Of a stretch of DNA of 64,000 nt, positions 33,869 through 43,228 are shown one piece after another. This DNA is from Streptomyces sp. NBC_00102. Its GTDB lineage: Bacteria > Actinomycetota > Actinomycetes > Streptomycetales > Streptomycetaceae. The position numbers and the translations under genes were made by a program. The notes beneath the pieces were generated by a model. That model was not told the DNA's origin. It did not search any database and worked only from the letters and a program-made list of their open reading frames with translations. Position 1 is the first letter of the stretch, and every line of letters begins with the position of its first letter. The DNA is taken from contig NZ_JAPEMC010000001.1 of the NCBI RefSeq assembly GCF_026343115.1, positions 4,979,501-5,043,500 on the forward strand, given 5' to 3'.

Positions 33869-34096
33869 GCCAGGAACGTAGCAAGTAAGGGAGGTTATTT
33901 CCCTTATGTCATAGTGCGGCGGTCGCGGTGCGGCGGTCGCGTGGATGCTCCGGCCCTCGGTGCCTCCCGGGCGGAACCGGCCGAAGGCGGGCGGGGACGC
34001 GCCACCGCCCGGGTGCTCGCGAAGCGAACGGCCCGGGCGGCGGGGTGTGGTGTCGGGGTGTCAGTGCTTACCCGGCGGGGTCGGCACCGGGCGGGG

Positions 34097-34579
34097 TCAG
34101 CACCAGGCGGGTGCGGCGCCGATGTTCTCGATGTAGCGCGCCGAGCCCCACGCCCAGGTGCCGTTGGTCAGCAGGTACCAGCGGTCGTTGCCGTCCACGC
34201 TGTCGCCCCGGGTCTTGCAGAAGATGTCGACGATCGTGCCGTACGGCACCTCGCCCACCACCCGGCTGCTGCGGGTCGGACGGTCGCGGAGCAGCAGGCT
34301 CGGCCGGGCGATGACCCGTCCCCGGTACGTGACCGCAGGCGCGGCCGGCTGGGCCTGCGGCCCGGCGGGCTTCACCTGGGGCTCGACCGCCGGCTTCCCG
34401 TGGGTGGCGGGCCCCCAGTGGCCGTGGTCGGGTACCGGGTCGGTGGCGGCGATGACGTGGTGGTGGTCCACCGGCTGCGGGACGGGGCCTGCGGCGAAGG
34501 TGGGTGCGGCGGCCGTCAGCGCGGCGAGCACGCCGGCGGCGACACCGAGACCGATGCGGCGGAGGGACGAAGAGGACAT
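34097..34579 (-). CDS. Secreted SH3-like domain protein
   Basis: 160 residues. A signal peptide (about 1-30, cleavage after TFAAG) is followed by a His/Pro-rich spacer with DHHHVIAATD, then an SH3-like domain (about 90-160): LLLRDRPTRSSRVVGEVPYG, IVDIFCKTRGDSVDGNDRWY and WAWGSARYIENIG. The two Cys residues (IFCK and the last codon, AWC) probably form a disulfide. Such domains often bind cell-wall peptides. The ATG has GGAGG upstream. No enzyme domain is attached, so it may be a wall-binding or inhibitor protein. Confidence 0.85.
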   Translation of the reverse strand: MSSSSLRRIGLGVAAGVLAALTAAAPTFAAGPVPQPVDHHHVIAATDPVPDHGHWGPATHGKPAVEPQVKPAGPQAQPAAPAVTYRGRVIARPSLLLRDRPTRSSRVVGEVPYGTIVDIFCKTRGDSVDGNDRWYLLTNGTWAWGSARYIENIGAAPAWC

Positions 34580-34854
34580 GCTGCCTCCAGGAACGTGAAC
34601 GAGGTGCGGGGCCGCGACCGAGGGGCCGCTCTCCGCACGCTAGGTTCGCCACGCTGCGCACGTACAGGGTCGCTCTGGGTGATGTACGCGGACGGGGGAC
34701 GCCCGCTGGGCCGTCCGGGTGTATCCGTCGGACCGCCCGACCCGCGGGAGCGGTCTTCGGGCGGGCCCGCGGGCCGGTGCGGCACGGGGCCGACGCGGCC
34801 GGCCCCCGCCGGAACGCCGCACCGATGGCGCGGCGCCCCGGTGGCGCGGGCGCC

Positions 34855-35187
34855 TCAGCCGCTGTAGGGGTTCTGGCCCGGGGTGTGACCCTGCTGCGGG
34901 GCCTGGGCGGGCTGGCCCGCCTGGCCGAACGGGTTGGCGCCGTCCGGGCCCGCCGCGTGCTGGGCCAGCAGGGCTTCCGCCTGCTCCTTGTTTATCTTCT
35001 GCTCCCCGCCGCAGAAGGTGCACTGCGTCGCGTACTTGACGGAGATGGGGAAGAGCGGGATGAAGAACAAGGTGAACTTCGTGACCCGCTTGCGCAGGGT
35101 GTGCGCGGCGGGGTTCCCGCACCAGCCGCACACCATCGTCAGGACGGCCAGCTGGTAGAGGTAGCCCCGCGTACCGAAAATGATCAT
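34855..35187 (-). CDS. Zinc-ribbon protein
   Basis: 110 residues. MVCGWCGNPAAH and TQCTFCGGEQ supply two CxxC pairs of a zinc ribbon that brackets a hydrophobic stretch (FTLFFIPLFPIS), which may contact the membrane. The C-terminal third is a Gly/Gln/Pro-rich tail. The ATG at 35185-35187 follows GGAGAGG. Similar small proteins are conserved in Streptomyces and elsewhere; function unknown. Confidence 0.85.
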   Translation of the reverse strand: MIIFGTRGYLYQLAVLTMVCGWCGNPAAHTLRKRVTKFTLFFIPLFPISVKYATQCTFCGGEQKINKEQAEALLAQHAAGPDGANPFGQAGQPAQAPQQGHTPGQNPYSG

Positions 35188-35312
35188 GTCGTGCCTCTCC
35201 TTGTTGCCTTCTGTACGGTTTCGCCGCAGGCCCGACGGCCCCGCCTCCCCGTGACGCGGCGTACCGGTCGATCCGGCACCCCGGTGGCCCGCCCGTTCCA
35301 CGACCGCCCGGC

Positions 35313-37442
35313 TCAGCCTCGGCCGCCCCCGCCGAGCAGCGCCTGCCGGCACAGCGTCAGCAGGCGTTCGTCCGCGGTGATGTCGGAGGTGCCGAACCCG
35401 CCGTCCCGGGCGTTGTGACGGCGCACGGAGGACAGCTCGGTCCGCAGGGCGCGAGCCGCTCCGGACCCTGCCGCAGCCGCCCCCGTACGCGCCAGAGTGT
35501 CCGCCACCCGGACGCGGACGTACGGCTGCACCGTCCACCCGTCCAGCAGCACCGGCCACACCTGCGCGGACAGTCCCGCAATTTCGCACAGTGCGAGCGC
35601 CGCGTCCACCCGAACCCGGATTTCGTCGTGGTCCAGCAGCGCCCGCAGCCGGGGCCCGGCCACCGCGGCCCGGGCGCCGAGCCGCCCCAGCCCGCGGGAC
35701 GCCGCGCGCACACCCGGCGGATCCTGTGCCGTCAGCGCCTCGATCAGCACCGGCAGGACCGTGTCGACATCGCCGGAGACCGAGTAGAGCGTGTCCGCCG
35801 CGGCGACCGCCTCTCCCGCCTCCGACCGCCGTATCAGCGCCTCCAGATCGCCGACCGCACCCCGCGCCCCGGGCCCGAAGGAGCCGAGTGCCCGCAGTGC
35901 CGACAACCGCAGGTGGGACGCGGAGGACTCCCGCAGGACGCGCAGCACCTCGGGCGTCGCCTCGTCCGCCCGCAGCGAGGCGAGGGCCGCCAGGAGAGGG
36001 GCCGCCTCGTCGTCCGGGGACTTGTCCAGCGGGGCCCGTGCGAGTCGTCGGCGCAGCGCCCCGGTCAACGGGGACGCCGCCCGCCCGAGCCCGCCGACGG
36101 CGTGCCCGAGGTCCCACGGAACACCGGGGCGTCCCAGTACGTCGCCCAGCGCCGGCAGCGCCCGCGGGTCGCCGATGTTGGCCAGCGCCCGCAGCGCCGG
36201 GTCGAGGCTGAGCTGCCCGTACTCCCACGTGCGGACCCAGGTCTCCTCGGTGACGGCGACCCGCGCCGCCAGCGCGTCCGCGGCCGGTGCCGCCAGGCCC
36301 TGGACCTCCGACAGCAGCCCCCCGACGGCGTCGCGGAGGCGGAGATCGGGTTCGGTGAGGAGTCCCCCCAGCAGCCGCACCACCTCGTCGTACGACCCCC
36401 GCCATGCCCGGATCAGCCCGCCGCTCATCCGGACGGCGTCCAGCCGCTGGGCCTCGTCCGGGCTGCACAACTGGTCGGCCAGGAGCGCCACCCGGTCCTC
36501 CACCCGGTCGCCGAGCGCCCCGTGCAGGGTGCGCAGCAGATCGGCGGCCCACGGAGCGCTCCGCCCGGCCTCCTCCGCCGCCTGCAAGGCCCGCAACTGG
36601 CCGATCAGCGTCGGCGCGTGGGCGCCGTCCCGGGAAGCGGCCTCCGCCGCCGACTCCGCGGCGGCCTTCGCGGCGGCCCGGGCGGCGGGACCGGACGGCG
36701 GGTGGGCCGCGCGCAGGGCCCGCAGCAGATCCGCGACCCTGGGCACGAGGTCGACGGGCAGCGCCCCCGGTGCGCACCGCGCCAACTGGGCGAGCGCGGC
36801 CAGCCGGAGGCCCGGCGCGTACTCCTGCATCGCGAGCCGGCTCAGCCAGTGCGCCGCCGTGTCCGCCACCGTGTCGTGGCGCAGCGCGAGCCGCCCCGCC
36901 GCCTCGACCAGGGCGAGACGCACCTCCTCGTCCGGCTCCGCGGGCAACCGCTTGCGCAGCAGCGCCAGGACACGCGGCGGATCGGCGTGGAGGGTGGCGA
37001 GCGCCAACGGGGCCGCGAGGCGCACACCGCGGTCGGCGTCCGCGAGCAGCCCCACGAAGACCTCGGCACCGGCGCAGACGGCCGCGGCCGCCATGGCGTA
37101 GTTGGCGGCGCCCTCGATCTCGTCCTCGTCGAGCTCTTCCTCGTCGTCCTCGTCCAGTTCGATGCCGCCGATGCTGGTCAGCAGCTCGACGATGCTGCCG
37201 CGTTCCGCCACCGAAGGGTCGGCGACCAGCTCGAAGAGGAACGGGATGCACGCGAGGGTGCAGGCGTACACGTCTCCCTGGTGGTGGACGGCGCCGTACA
37301 TCCCGTCCAGCGCGCGTTCCCGTTGTGCCGGGTCCGCCGAGGCCAGGCCCGCCAACAGTGCCGGTACGTCGTCGGCCGGCCCGTAGGCATGGTCCATCGA
37401 GGCCCAGTCCACTTCGTCGATCCCCGCGAACACTCCGGCCAT
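35313..37442 (-). CDS. HEAT-repeat protein
   Basis: About 709 residues made almost wholly of paired helices typical of HEAT/PBS-lyase repeats, for example DPALRALANIGDPRALPALGD and LSALRALGSFGPGARGAVGD. A very acidic stretch (EDDEEELDEDEIEG, about residues 105-120) interrupts the first repeats. Such solenoids act as protein-binding scaffolds; no enzyme site is seen. The ATG at 37440-37442 is preceded closely by GGGGAGGGG, so the exact start is uncertain; GTG codons lie a few residues upstream. It is a single gene with no close partner. Confidence 0.85.
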   Translation of the reverse strand: MAGVFAGIDEVDWASMDHAYGPADDVPALLAGLASADPAQRERALDGMYGAVHHQGDVYACTLACIPFLFELVADPSVAERGSIVELLTSIGGIELDEDDEEELDEDEIEGAANYAMAAAAVCAGAEVFVGLLADADRGVRLAAPLALATLHADPPRVLALLRKRLPAEPDEEVRLALVEAAGRLALRHDTVADTAAHWLSRLAMQEYAPGLRLAALAQLARCAPGALPVDLVPRVADLLRALRAAHPPSGPAARAAAKAAAESAAEAASRDGAHAPTLIGQLRALQAAEEAGRSAPWAADLLRTLHGALGDRVEDRVALLADQLCSPDEAQRLDAVRMSGGLIRAWRGSYDEVVRLLGGLLTEPDLRLRDAVGGLLSEVQGLAAPAADALAARVAVTEETWVRTWEYGQLSLDPALRALANIGDPRALPALGDVLGRPGVPWDLGHAVGGLGRAASPLTGALRRRLARAPLDKSPDDEAAPLLAALASLRADEATPEVLRVLRESSASHLRLSALRALGSFGPGARGAVGDLEALIRRSEAGEAVAAADTLYSVSGDVDTVLPVLIEALTAQDPPGVRAASRGLGRLGARAAVAGPRLRALLDHDEIRVRVDAALALCEIAGLSAQVWPVLLDGWTVQPYVRVRVADTLARTGAAAAGSGAARALRTELSSVRRHNARDGGFGTSDITADERLLTLCRQALLGGGGRG

Positions 37443-37718
37443 CCCCTCCCCGCTCACCACGCTCAACCGCTGCGACGGCACCCGGCCGGAGTTGGTTCCC
37501 GGAACGCCCACGACCGTCTCGCAGCCGAGTCTGCCCCAGGTCCGCCGTGGTCCGCCCACGGGACGGGGCTTTCCCGCCGCCGCGTTCCGAGGCTGTGGGA
37601 GGCCTGTGGGGCGGGTGGTCCGGGAGACGGCCCTGGGGGGCGGCGGTGCGGCGGTCGGGCGGTGGCGGTGGGTGCTCGGTGCGGCCGGGCCGGCGCGGGC
37701 GTGCGCCGTCGTGCGCCG

Positions 37719-38636
37719 TCATGCGCCCGGGCGGCGCTTCCGGCGGCCGGTGGGCAGCGGGCGGGCCCGGTTCGGATTGATGAGCGGCCCGAGCAGATCT
37801 CCGTACCGCTCCAGCCGCGCGGCCATGTCGCCCGCGAGGAACACCAGCTCCTCCGGGGTGCCGCACCCCTCGATCTCCTCCCAGGTGACGGGGGCGGAAA
37901 CGGCCGGCTCGGGGCGGGCGCGGAGCGTGTAGGGGGTGGCGGTGGTCTTCGCGGCGGCGTTCTGGCTGAAATCGACGAACACCTTCCCCGGGCGCAGCTC
38001 CCGCTTCATCCGGTGGACGACCAGATCCGGCAGCGCCGCCTCGGCCTCGACCGCGAGCGTCTTCGCGTACGCCGTCACCTCGTCGGACGGTGTGGGCTCC
38101 AGGGGGACGAGCAGATGCAGACCTTTGGAGCCGGAGGTCTTCCCGTACGCGAGGAGGCCGTCGGTGGCCAGCCGCTCGCGCAGCCACCCGGCGACCGCGC
38201 AGCACTCGACCACGCTCGCCGGGGCGCCCGGGTCCAGGTCGAAGACCATCCGGTCGGCGACCGCGGGGGTGTCCGCCCGCCACTGCGGGGTGTGGAACTC
38301 GACCATGAGATTGGCCGCCCACATCAGCGTGGCCAGGTCCTGGACCATGACCTGGGCGGCCTCCCGCTCCCCGCGGTGCGGGACGCGCGCCGTACGCACC
38401 CAGGCGGGCGTACCGGGCGGCGGGTTCTTGGAGAAGAAGTGCTGGCCCTCCGCCCCGTCCGGATAGCGAAGGAAGGAGACCGGCCGGTCGTACAGATGGG
38501 CGAGCAGGGCGCCCGCGACCGTGGCGGCGTAGTAGTGCAGCACCTCGCCCTTGGTCGTACCGGTGGCCGGGTACACCACCTTGTCCAGGTTGCTGAGCGC
38601 CAGGCGCCGCCCCTCCACCTCCGTGATCGGCGTCAT
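37719..38636 (-). CDS. LigD-type polymerase domain (non-homologous end joining)
   Basis: 305 residues forming a stand-alone primase-polymerase (LigD-pol) domain. LSNLDKVVYPATGTTKGEVL is the usual start. MVFDLDPG carries the catalytic Asp pair, TSGSKGLHLLVPLEP the nucleotide-binding His region, and RPGKVFVDFSQNAAAKTT the third acidic site. It fills gaps and adds nucleotides at double-strand break ends. No ligase or nuclease domain is fused, so a separate LigD ligase is expected elsewhere in the genome. It is divergent from ku across 173 bases. The start is the ATG at 38634-38636; an upstream ATG would add 48 unlikely residues. Confidence 0.93.
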   Translation of the reverse strand: MTPITEVEGRRLALSNLDKVVYPATGTTKGEVLHYYAATVAGALLAHLYDRPVSFLRYPDGAEGQHFFSKNPPPGTPAWVRTARVPHRGEREAAQVMVQDLATLMWAANLMVEFHTPQWRADTPAVADRMVFDLDPGAPASVVECCAVAGWLRERLATDGLLAYGKTSGSKGLHLLVPLEPTPSDEVTAYAKTLAVEAEAALPDLVVHRMKRELRPGKVFVDFSQNAAAKTTATPYTLRARPEPAVSAPVTWEEIEGCGTPEELVFLAGDMAARLERYGDLLGPLINPNRARPLPTGRRKRRPGA

Positions 38637-38809
38637 ACGATAAGAATCACACGAATCGGATGAAGTGCGCGAAAAGGCCACAAAGGCGGCCTTCGGGTGG
38701 CAGGGCGCCGCCGTCCCGGAAGCCCTCCCGAGAGCCGAGAGCCGCCCTGTACGCCGCCCTGTACGCCGACCCGACCACACCTCGGTGCGGTCGTCGGAAG
38801 GAGTCGAGA

Positions 38810-39943
38810 GTGAGCTCCATGAGGTCCATCTGGAACGGCGCGATCTCGTTCGGGCTGGTCAGCATCCCGGTCAAGCTGATGAACGCCACCGAGAACCACT
38901 CCGTCTCCTTCCGTCAGGTCCACCTCACGGACGGAGGGCGCATCCGCTACCGCAAGGTCTGCGAGGTCGACGAGGAGGAGGTGACCTCCGCCGAGACCGG
39001 CAAGGCGTACGAGGACGCGGACGGCACCCTCATCCCGATCACCGACGAGGACCTCGCCCAGCTCCCGCTCCCCACGAACAAGACGATCGAGATCCTCGGC
39101 TTCGTCCCGTCCTCCCGGATCGACCCGCTCCAGATGGAGACCGCCTACTACCTCTCCGCGAACGGGGGCCCGGCGGCGAAGCCGTACACCCTGCTGCGGG
39201 AGGCGCTCAAGCGCAGCGAGAAGGTGGCCGTCGCCAAGTTCGCGCTGCGCGGGCGCGAACGGCTCGGGATGCTGCGGGTGGCGGAGGACGTGATCGTGAT
39301 GCACGGGCTCCTCTGGCCGGACGAGCTCAGGTCGCCCGAGGACGTCGTGCCGGACACCGGGACCAAGGTGCGCGACGCCGAACTCGATCTGGCCGACGCC
39401 CTGATGGACACCCTCGGCGGGGTGGACCTGGACACCCTCCACGACGACTACCGCGAGGCGGTGGAGGAACTGGTCGCCGCGAAGGCCGCGGGCGAACCGC
39501 TGGAGCCCGCCGCCGAAGCGGAGACCGGCGGCAAGGTCATCGACCTGGTCGCCGCCCTGGAGAAGAGCGTCCGCGCGGCGAAGGAGTCGAGGGCGGACGA
39601 GGAGGGCGGAGGCGAGGAGGCCGGGGAGGGCGGCAAGGTGGCCGACGTCCACCACATCGGCCGGTCCACGCGCCGCACGCCGACCGGCAAGACGGTGTCC
39701 CGCTCGGCCGGCGCGGAATCCGGCAAGTCCCGGCCCAAGGAGACCGGGGCGAAGAAATCCACGGCGGAGAAGTCCACGGCGAAGACCGCGACGAAGAAGA
39801 GCACCGCGACGAAGCCGGCGGCCAGGAAGACCACCGCGAAGAAGGCCACCGCGAAGAAGACCACCGCGAAGAGGTCGACGGCGAAGAAGACCACCGCGCG
39901 CAAGAGCACGTCGGGCGGGCGGAGTTCACGATCGTCCGCCTGA
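38810..39943 (+). CDS. ku: Ku protein, DNA-end binding
   Basis: 377 residues. The Ku core (about 1-260) begins SIWNGAISFGLVSIPVKL and contains GRIRYRKVCEVDEEEV, GFVPSSRIDPL and VIVMHGLLWPDELR, forming the ring that threads onto DNA ends. The last 100 residues are an Ala/Lys/Thr tail with KKTTAKK-type repeats, like histone H1 tails. In actinobacterial Ku such tails bind DNA and recruit partners. The GTG at 38810 has AAGGAG six bases upstream; an ATG four codons in is an alternative. It is divergent from the LigD-polymerase gene, so the two form a repair locus. Confidence 0.95.
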   Translation: MSSMRSIWNGAISFGLVSIPVKLMNATENHSVSFRQVHLTDGGRIRYRKVCEVDEEEVTSAETGKAYEDADGTLIPITDEDLAQLPLPTNKTIEILGFVPSSRIDPLQMETAYYLSANGGPAAKPYTLLREALKRSEKVAVAKFALRGRERLGMLRVAEDVIVMHGLLWPDELRSPEDVVPDTGTKVRDAELDLADALMDTLGGVDLDTLHDDYREAVEELVAAKAAGEPLEPAAEAETGGKVIDLVAALEKSVRAAKESRADEEGGGEEAGEGGKVADVHHIGRSTRRTPTGKTVSRSAGAESGKSRPKETGAKKSTAEKSTAKTATKKSTATKPAARKTTAKKATAKKTTAKRSTAKKTTARKSTSGGRSSRSSA

Positions 39944-39949
39944 ACGCCC

Positions 39950-39987
39950 CTGAACGTCTCTGCACGCATCTGAACGTCTCTGCACGC
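39950..39987. repeat. Two 18-base direct repeats after ku
   Basis: CTGAACGTCTCTGCACGC occurs at 39950-39967 and 39970-39987, a 20-base period, just past the ku stop. Confidence 0.8.
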
Positions 39988-40052
39988 CCTGAGGCGTCCT
40001 GTCCGCCGGGTCGCCGACCGCCCGCCGCCGCTGCCCGGCCGCGGCCCGCCTC

Positions 40053-40080
40053 GCCCCGGCCGTACGGGTACGGCCGGGGC
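40053..40080. terminator. Bidirectional hairpin between ku and the next gene
   Basis: GCCCCGGCCGTAC and GTACGGCCGGGGC pair perfectly around GG, between convergent genes. Confidence 0.75.
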
Positions 40081-40088
40081 GGGGCAGG

Positions 40089-41906
40089 TCAGGCGATGTC
40101 GTCCGGGTCGATCGAGGGCAGATCCAGTCCGTAGGGGTCCTGCTCGACGACGTAGGTGCACGAGGTGTAGGTGTAGCCCGGCTCGATCTTCGATCCGTCC
40201 GAGTAGTTGTCCACGGTCGAACCGGTCTCGTGCTTGTACAGGAAGTGGTAGTCACCGGCGGGCAGCCGCAGTCGCACCTTCGGGTAGCTCTTCCCGCCCG
40301 CCTTGCACGCCTGCTGGTTCCCGGCGGTGGTGCTGTCGTACCGGCCGCAGCTCCCGCACGCCTTCAGGGTGACGCTGCCGGTGACCGGGCCGGTGTAGAG
40401 CACCTCCACCCCGTTGGGGGCGTCGTTGCTGATGACCAGCTCCATCGTGGGGCCGCCCGGACGCTTGGCCGGAGGCAGCTTGTTCCCGGCCTGGGGACGG
40501 TCCTCGGCGATCTCGGCGGCTATCGAGATGTTCCGCGCCTGACCCCGCCGCTTGTCGTCCTTGTACGTGTCGGCGAACCCGGTCAGCGTGGAGCGCGCCT
40601 CGCTGAACTTTTTCTCCCGAAACTGGTCCACCCCGCAGGCGTACACCCCGTCCTGGACGCCCCGTTCGGCGCGGGCGGCCGAGGCCTCCAAGCCGTCCCC
40701 GGTCAGGGCGCCGACGGTCGCGCTCAGGCTGCGCAGGGTCTCCGTCACCGTGCAGGGCTCCGCGCCGGCCAGCTTTCCGGCCTCCTCGGTGATCCGCGCG
40801 TCGACGGCCGGAGCCACCTGCCGGGCGGCGGCCGAGTCGGGGAACGTCCGCAGCAACTCGCCCAGTTCGGCGCCCTTGGCGACGGACGCCGCCTCCTCGC
40901 CGTACGAGCCGAGCTCCGAGATCCCGCACTCGTAGAGGGACTCGGACAGTGGGCCGTCCGGCCACTTCGCGAGGTCGCCGAGCAGCTCGGCGCCGGCGCT
41001 CTTCGGCAGAGTACGCAGATGGCGAAGCGGTTCCAGCGCCATGCAGTAGTCCTTCTCGGCATACGGGGCGGAGACCGCCTCGTAATAGGACTTCAGCCGG
41101 TCCGGCACCTTCTTGCCCGCGCGGGAGTCCGGGTGCTTCAGGCCGAGGTCGCGGTAGACGGCGTACGCCTTGGCGTAGCCCGCCTTCGCCGTGGTGAAGG
41201 ACTGGCCGTCCGCCGCGGCCACCGCCCGGTCGGCGGTCTCCAGCCGGTCGAGCAGCATCTGCTGGACCGCCTCGTCGCGCGCCGAGCCGTAGAGCGCGAC
41301 CCCGCCCACCGGAACGGCCAGCAGCACGAGTCCGAGCACGGCGGCCACCACCGGCCGCCAGGAACCGGCGACCGCCGTGCGCCGCGCGATCCTGGCCGCG
41401 TCGAGCGCCGCCGCGACGAGCACCGCGCCGTAGCCGACGAGCAGTCCGGTGGACACACCGTCGGGGTCGGCGGGCAGGACCGCGAGCAGCAGCAGCCCCG
41501 TCGCCGCCAGGCAGAGGGCGGCGCGGAACCAGCGGCGTACGAGGAGATGGCCGAGCCCGAGGCCGCTGAGGCTGAGCAGCCCGGCCGCGGCGGCGCGCAG
41601 CCCGGCACCCGGCGGCGGCGGCCCGACGGGGCCGGCCGGAGGCTGCGCGGCGAACGGCGGCGCGGGAGGAAGCGGGGGAGGCGCGGGCGGCCCGGGCGGA
41701 AGCGGGGGCGGCGGCACGGCCGGCGGCCCCGGCGGAGGTGGCGGCGGTGGCGGTGCGTCGACGGGACCGCCCGGCCGGGCGGCCCCGGTCGGGCCGGCAC
41801 CCCACGCCGCCGTCGGTCCCGGCCCCGAACCGGGCCCCTGAGCGCCGTCGTGCGGGTGCGGATGTCTCTCGTCCGACTCCATACGGTCCCCCCACCGTCG
41901 AGCCAT
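40089..41906 (-). CDS. Large membrane protein with Pro-rich N-terminus and helical extracellular repeats
   Basis: 605 residues. The first 95 are Pro/Gly/Ala-rich. Three to four membrane helices (about 98-200) follow. The exported part (about 210-470) is helical, with tetratricopeptide-like units such as AKAYAVYRDLGLKHPDSRAG, then a C-terminal beta domain with KACGSCGRYDSTTAGNQQAC and LRLPAGDYHFLYKHETGS. Several Cys residues there may form disulfides. Function unknown; the end domain looks like a small lectin- or peptidase-inhibitor-like sandwich. The ATG at 41904-41906, nine bases after GGAGG, is preferred over a GTG three codons upstream. Confidence 0.75.
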   Translation of the reverse strand: MARRWGDRMESDERHPHPHDGAQGPGSGPGPTAAWGAGPTGAARPGGPVDAPPPPPPPPGPPAVPPPPLPPGPPAPPPLPPAPPFAAQPPAGPVGPPPPGAGLRAAAAGLLSLSGLGLGHLLVRRWFRAALCLAATGLLLLAVLPADPDGVSTGLLVGYGAVLVAAALDAARIARRTAVAGSWRPVVAAVLGLVLLAVPVGGVALYGSARDEAVQQMLLDRLETADRAVAAADGQSFTTAKAGYAKAYAVYRDLGLKHPDSRAGKKVPDRLKSYYEAVSAPYAEKDYCMALEPLRHLRTLPKSAGAELLGDLAKWPDGPLSESLYECGISELGSYGEEAASVAKGAELGELLRTFPDSAAARQVAPAVDARITEEAGKLAGAEPCTVTETLRSLSATVGALTGDGLEASAARAERGVQDGVYACGVDQFREKKFSEARSTLTGFADTYKDDKRRGQARNISIAAEIAEDRPQAGNKLPPAKRPGGPTMELVISNDAPNGVEVLYTGPVTGSVTLKACGSCGRYDSTTAGNQQACKAGGKSYPKVRLRLPAGDYHFLYKHETGSTVDNYSDGSKIEPGYTYTSCTYVVEQDPYGLDLPSIDPDDIA

Positions 41907-42040
41907 TCCAGTCACCCTCCTTCCTTCCCTCTCCGCCCTCGTCCACGCGTGGATCCGGATGGTTTGTCACGGACCGGGCGCCGCCTCGGCGCATCGGCGG
42001 CGCGTCGGCGGTGTGCGGGGAGTGCGCCGTCTGCCCGCCC

Positions 42041-42787
42041 TCAGCGCTTCATCAGGGCGAAGACTCCCCAGCCGAGGTACTCGCGCTCGTAGCGGGCGTA
42101 CCGGACGGGGTCGGCGGTGAGCTCCGCGCGCACCCCGGCGGCCAGTTCGTCGTCCGGGTTGCGGTCCAGCCAGTTACGGAGGTTGAGCCACTGGGCGGCT
42201 CGGTACCGGTCCCAGCTGTCCTGGTCCGCCAGTACCATCTCCACGACGTCCCAGCCGAGTTCGCCGAACCGTCCGAGCAGCGTGGGCAGCGCGAGGAAGT
42301 CGGTGACGCTGGTCGCGTGGCAGCCTTCGACGGTTGCTCGGTCCGTGGGCTCCCGGCGCCAGTAGGGTTCGCCGATCAGCATCAGACCACCCGGCCGGAG
42401 ACTTCGCTCCAGCAGCTCGACGGTGCCGGTCAGACCCCCGCCGATCCAGGTCGCCCCGACGCAGGAGGCGAGGTCTACGGGCGCGTCCGCGACGTACCCG
42501 GCGGCGTCGCCGTGCACGAACTCCACCCGGTCCGCCACACCGAGCTCCGCCGCGCGGGCACGTGCCCCCTCGGTGAACACGGTGCTGATGTCGACGCCCG
42601 TGCCGGTGATGGCGTGGTCACGCGCCCAGGTGCACAGCAACTCGCCGGTCCCGCTCGCCAGATCGAGCACCCGGATCCCCTTCTCCAGGCGCAGGGCCCG
42701 GCCCAGGGTCGCCAACTTCTCGGCCGTGAAGGGGTTGTGGATGCGATGGCTGCTCTCTCGGACGGTGAAGATGCGGGGAAGGTCCAC
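42041..42787 (-). CDS. Class I SAM-dependent methyltransferase
   Basis: 248 residues. The SAM site is clear: VLDLASGTGELLC (motif I, about 41-53), GVDIS (acidic end of strand 2), VEFVHGDAAGY (motif II) and LRPGGLMLIGEPYW (motif III, about 131-144). The start is the GTG at 42785-42787 with GGAGGAG upstream. The acceptor substrate is not predictable; the Trp-rich C-terminal half suggests a small molecule. It lies divergent from glyA across a 479-base gap that holds a riboswitch and repeats. Confidence 0.88.
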   Translation of the reverse strand: MDLPRIFTVRESSHRIHNPFTAEKLATLGRALRLEKGIRVLDLASGTGELLCTWARDHAITGTGVDISTVFTEGARARAAELGVADRVEFVHGDAAGYVADAPVDLASCVGATWIGGGLTGTVELLERSLRPGGLMLIGEPYWRREPTDRATVEGCHATSVTDFLALPTLLGRFGELGWDVVEMVLADQDSWDRYRAAQWLNLRNWLDRNPDDELAAGVRAELTADPVRYARYEREYLGWGVFALMKR

Positions 42788-42863
42788 GGACGGCTCCTCC
42801 GTTCTCGCGTCGCGGATCGGGCGACGGCGGTGGTGACGGCTGGTTCGCGGCGCATGCTGCGCA

Positions 42864-42908
42864 CGTGGTGCACGTGGTGCATGTGGTGCACGCGGTGCAC
42901 GTGGTGCA
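42864..42908. repeat. Tandem 9-base repeats (CGTGGTGCA)
   Basis: Five units with few changes (CGTGGTGCA, CGTGGTGCA, TGTGGTGCA, CGCGGTGCA, CGTGGTGCA) and degenerate copies at each side. No coding role is likely. Such arrays can vary in copy number between strains. Confidence 0.85.
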
Positions 42909-43104
42909 CGCGGCGCGCGGAACCGCGCGACGGCGGCATCGCGGCATCGCGGTCGCACGGGTACGGGACACACCCGGCGTGCCCGACCGGGGGCCATCTC
43001 TACCGGCCGCGCTCCGGCGCGTCCACCGAGTATCGGCCGCACCCCGCCGGCGCCATGTCCGCACGCCTTCGTGTTTTCCCGGGCGCCCGACGGGCCGGGC
43101 GGGT

Positions 43105-43228
43105 AACGTCGTGCGTGCCGCGACTGGCGTGCGCCCCCGGGGCGTTGCGTGGAACCGACCACGAGGGAGCGGCGAACTCCGGCCTGCCGGAGGACCACCG
43201 CCGGAGGGCCGTCCGCCTGGGCATCCGG
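43105..43228 (+). ncRNA. ZTP (ZMP) riboswitch upstream of glyA
   Basis: The pfl-motif signatures are present in order: CGACTGGCG (43121-43129), the hairpin GTGG-ACCGA-CCAC region followed by GAGGGAGCGGC (43163-43173), and CCGCCTGGGC (43213-43222), which pairs with GGCG as the pseudoknot. It lies 39 bases before the glyA start. Downstream, CCGGGTC (43225-43231) can pair with GACCCGG (43251-43257), which partly covers the GGGAG ribosome site, so control is probably translational. ZTP riboswitches on glyA are established and report low folate by sensing ZTP/ZMP. Edges are approximate. Confidence 0.88.

Noticed and set aside
35415..38663. Open frame of over 1000 codons opposite the HEAT-repeat and LigD genes
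   Set aside because: It crosses two real genes on the other strand and has no domain or start signal. It is an artefact of high GC content.
42864..42908. Possible CRISPR array
   Set aside because: Units are 9 bases with no spacers and no cas genes are present. It is a simple tandem repeat.
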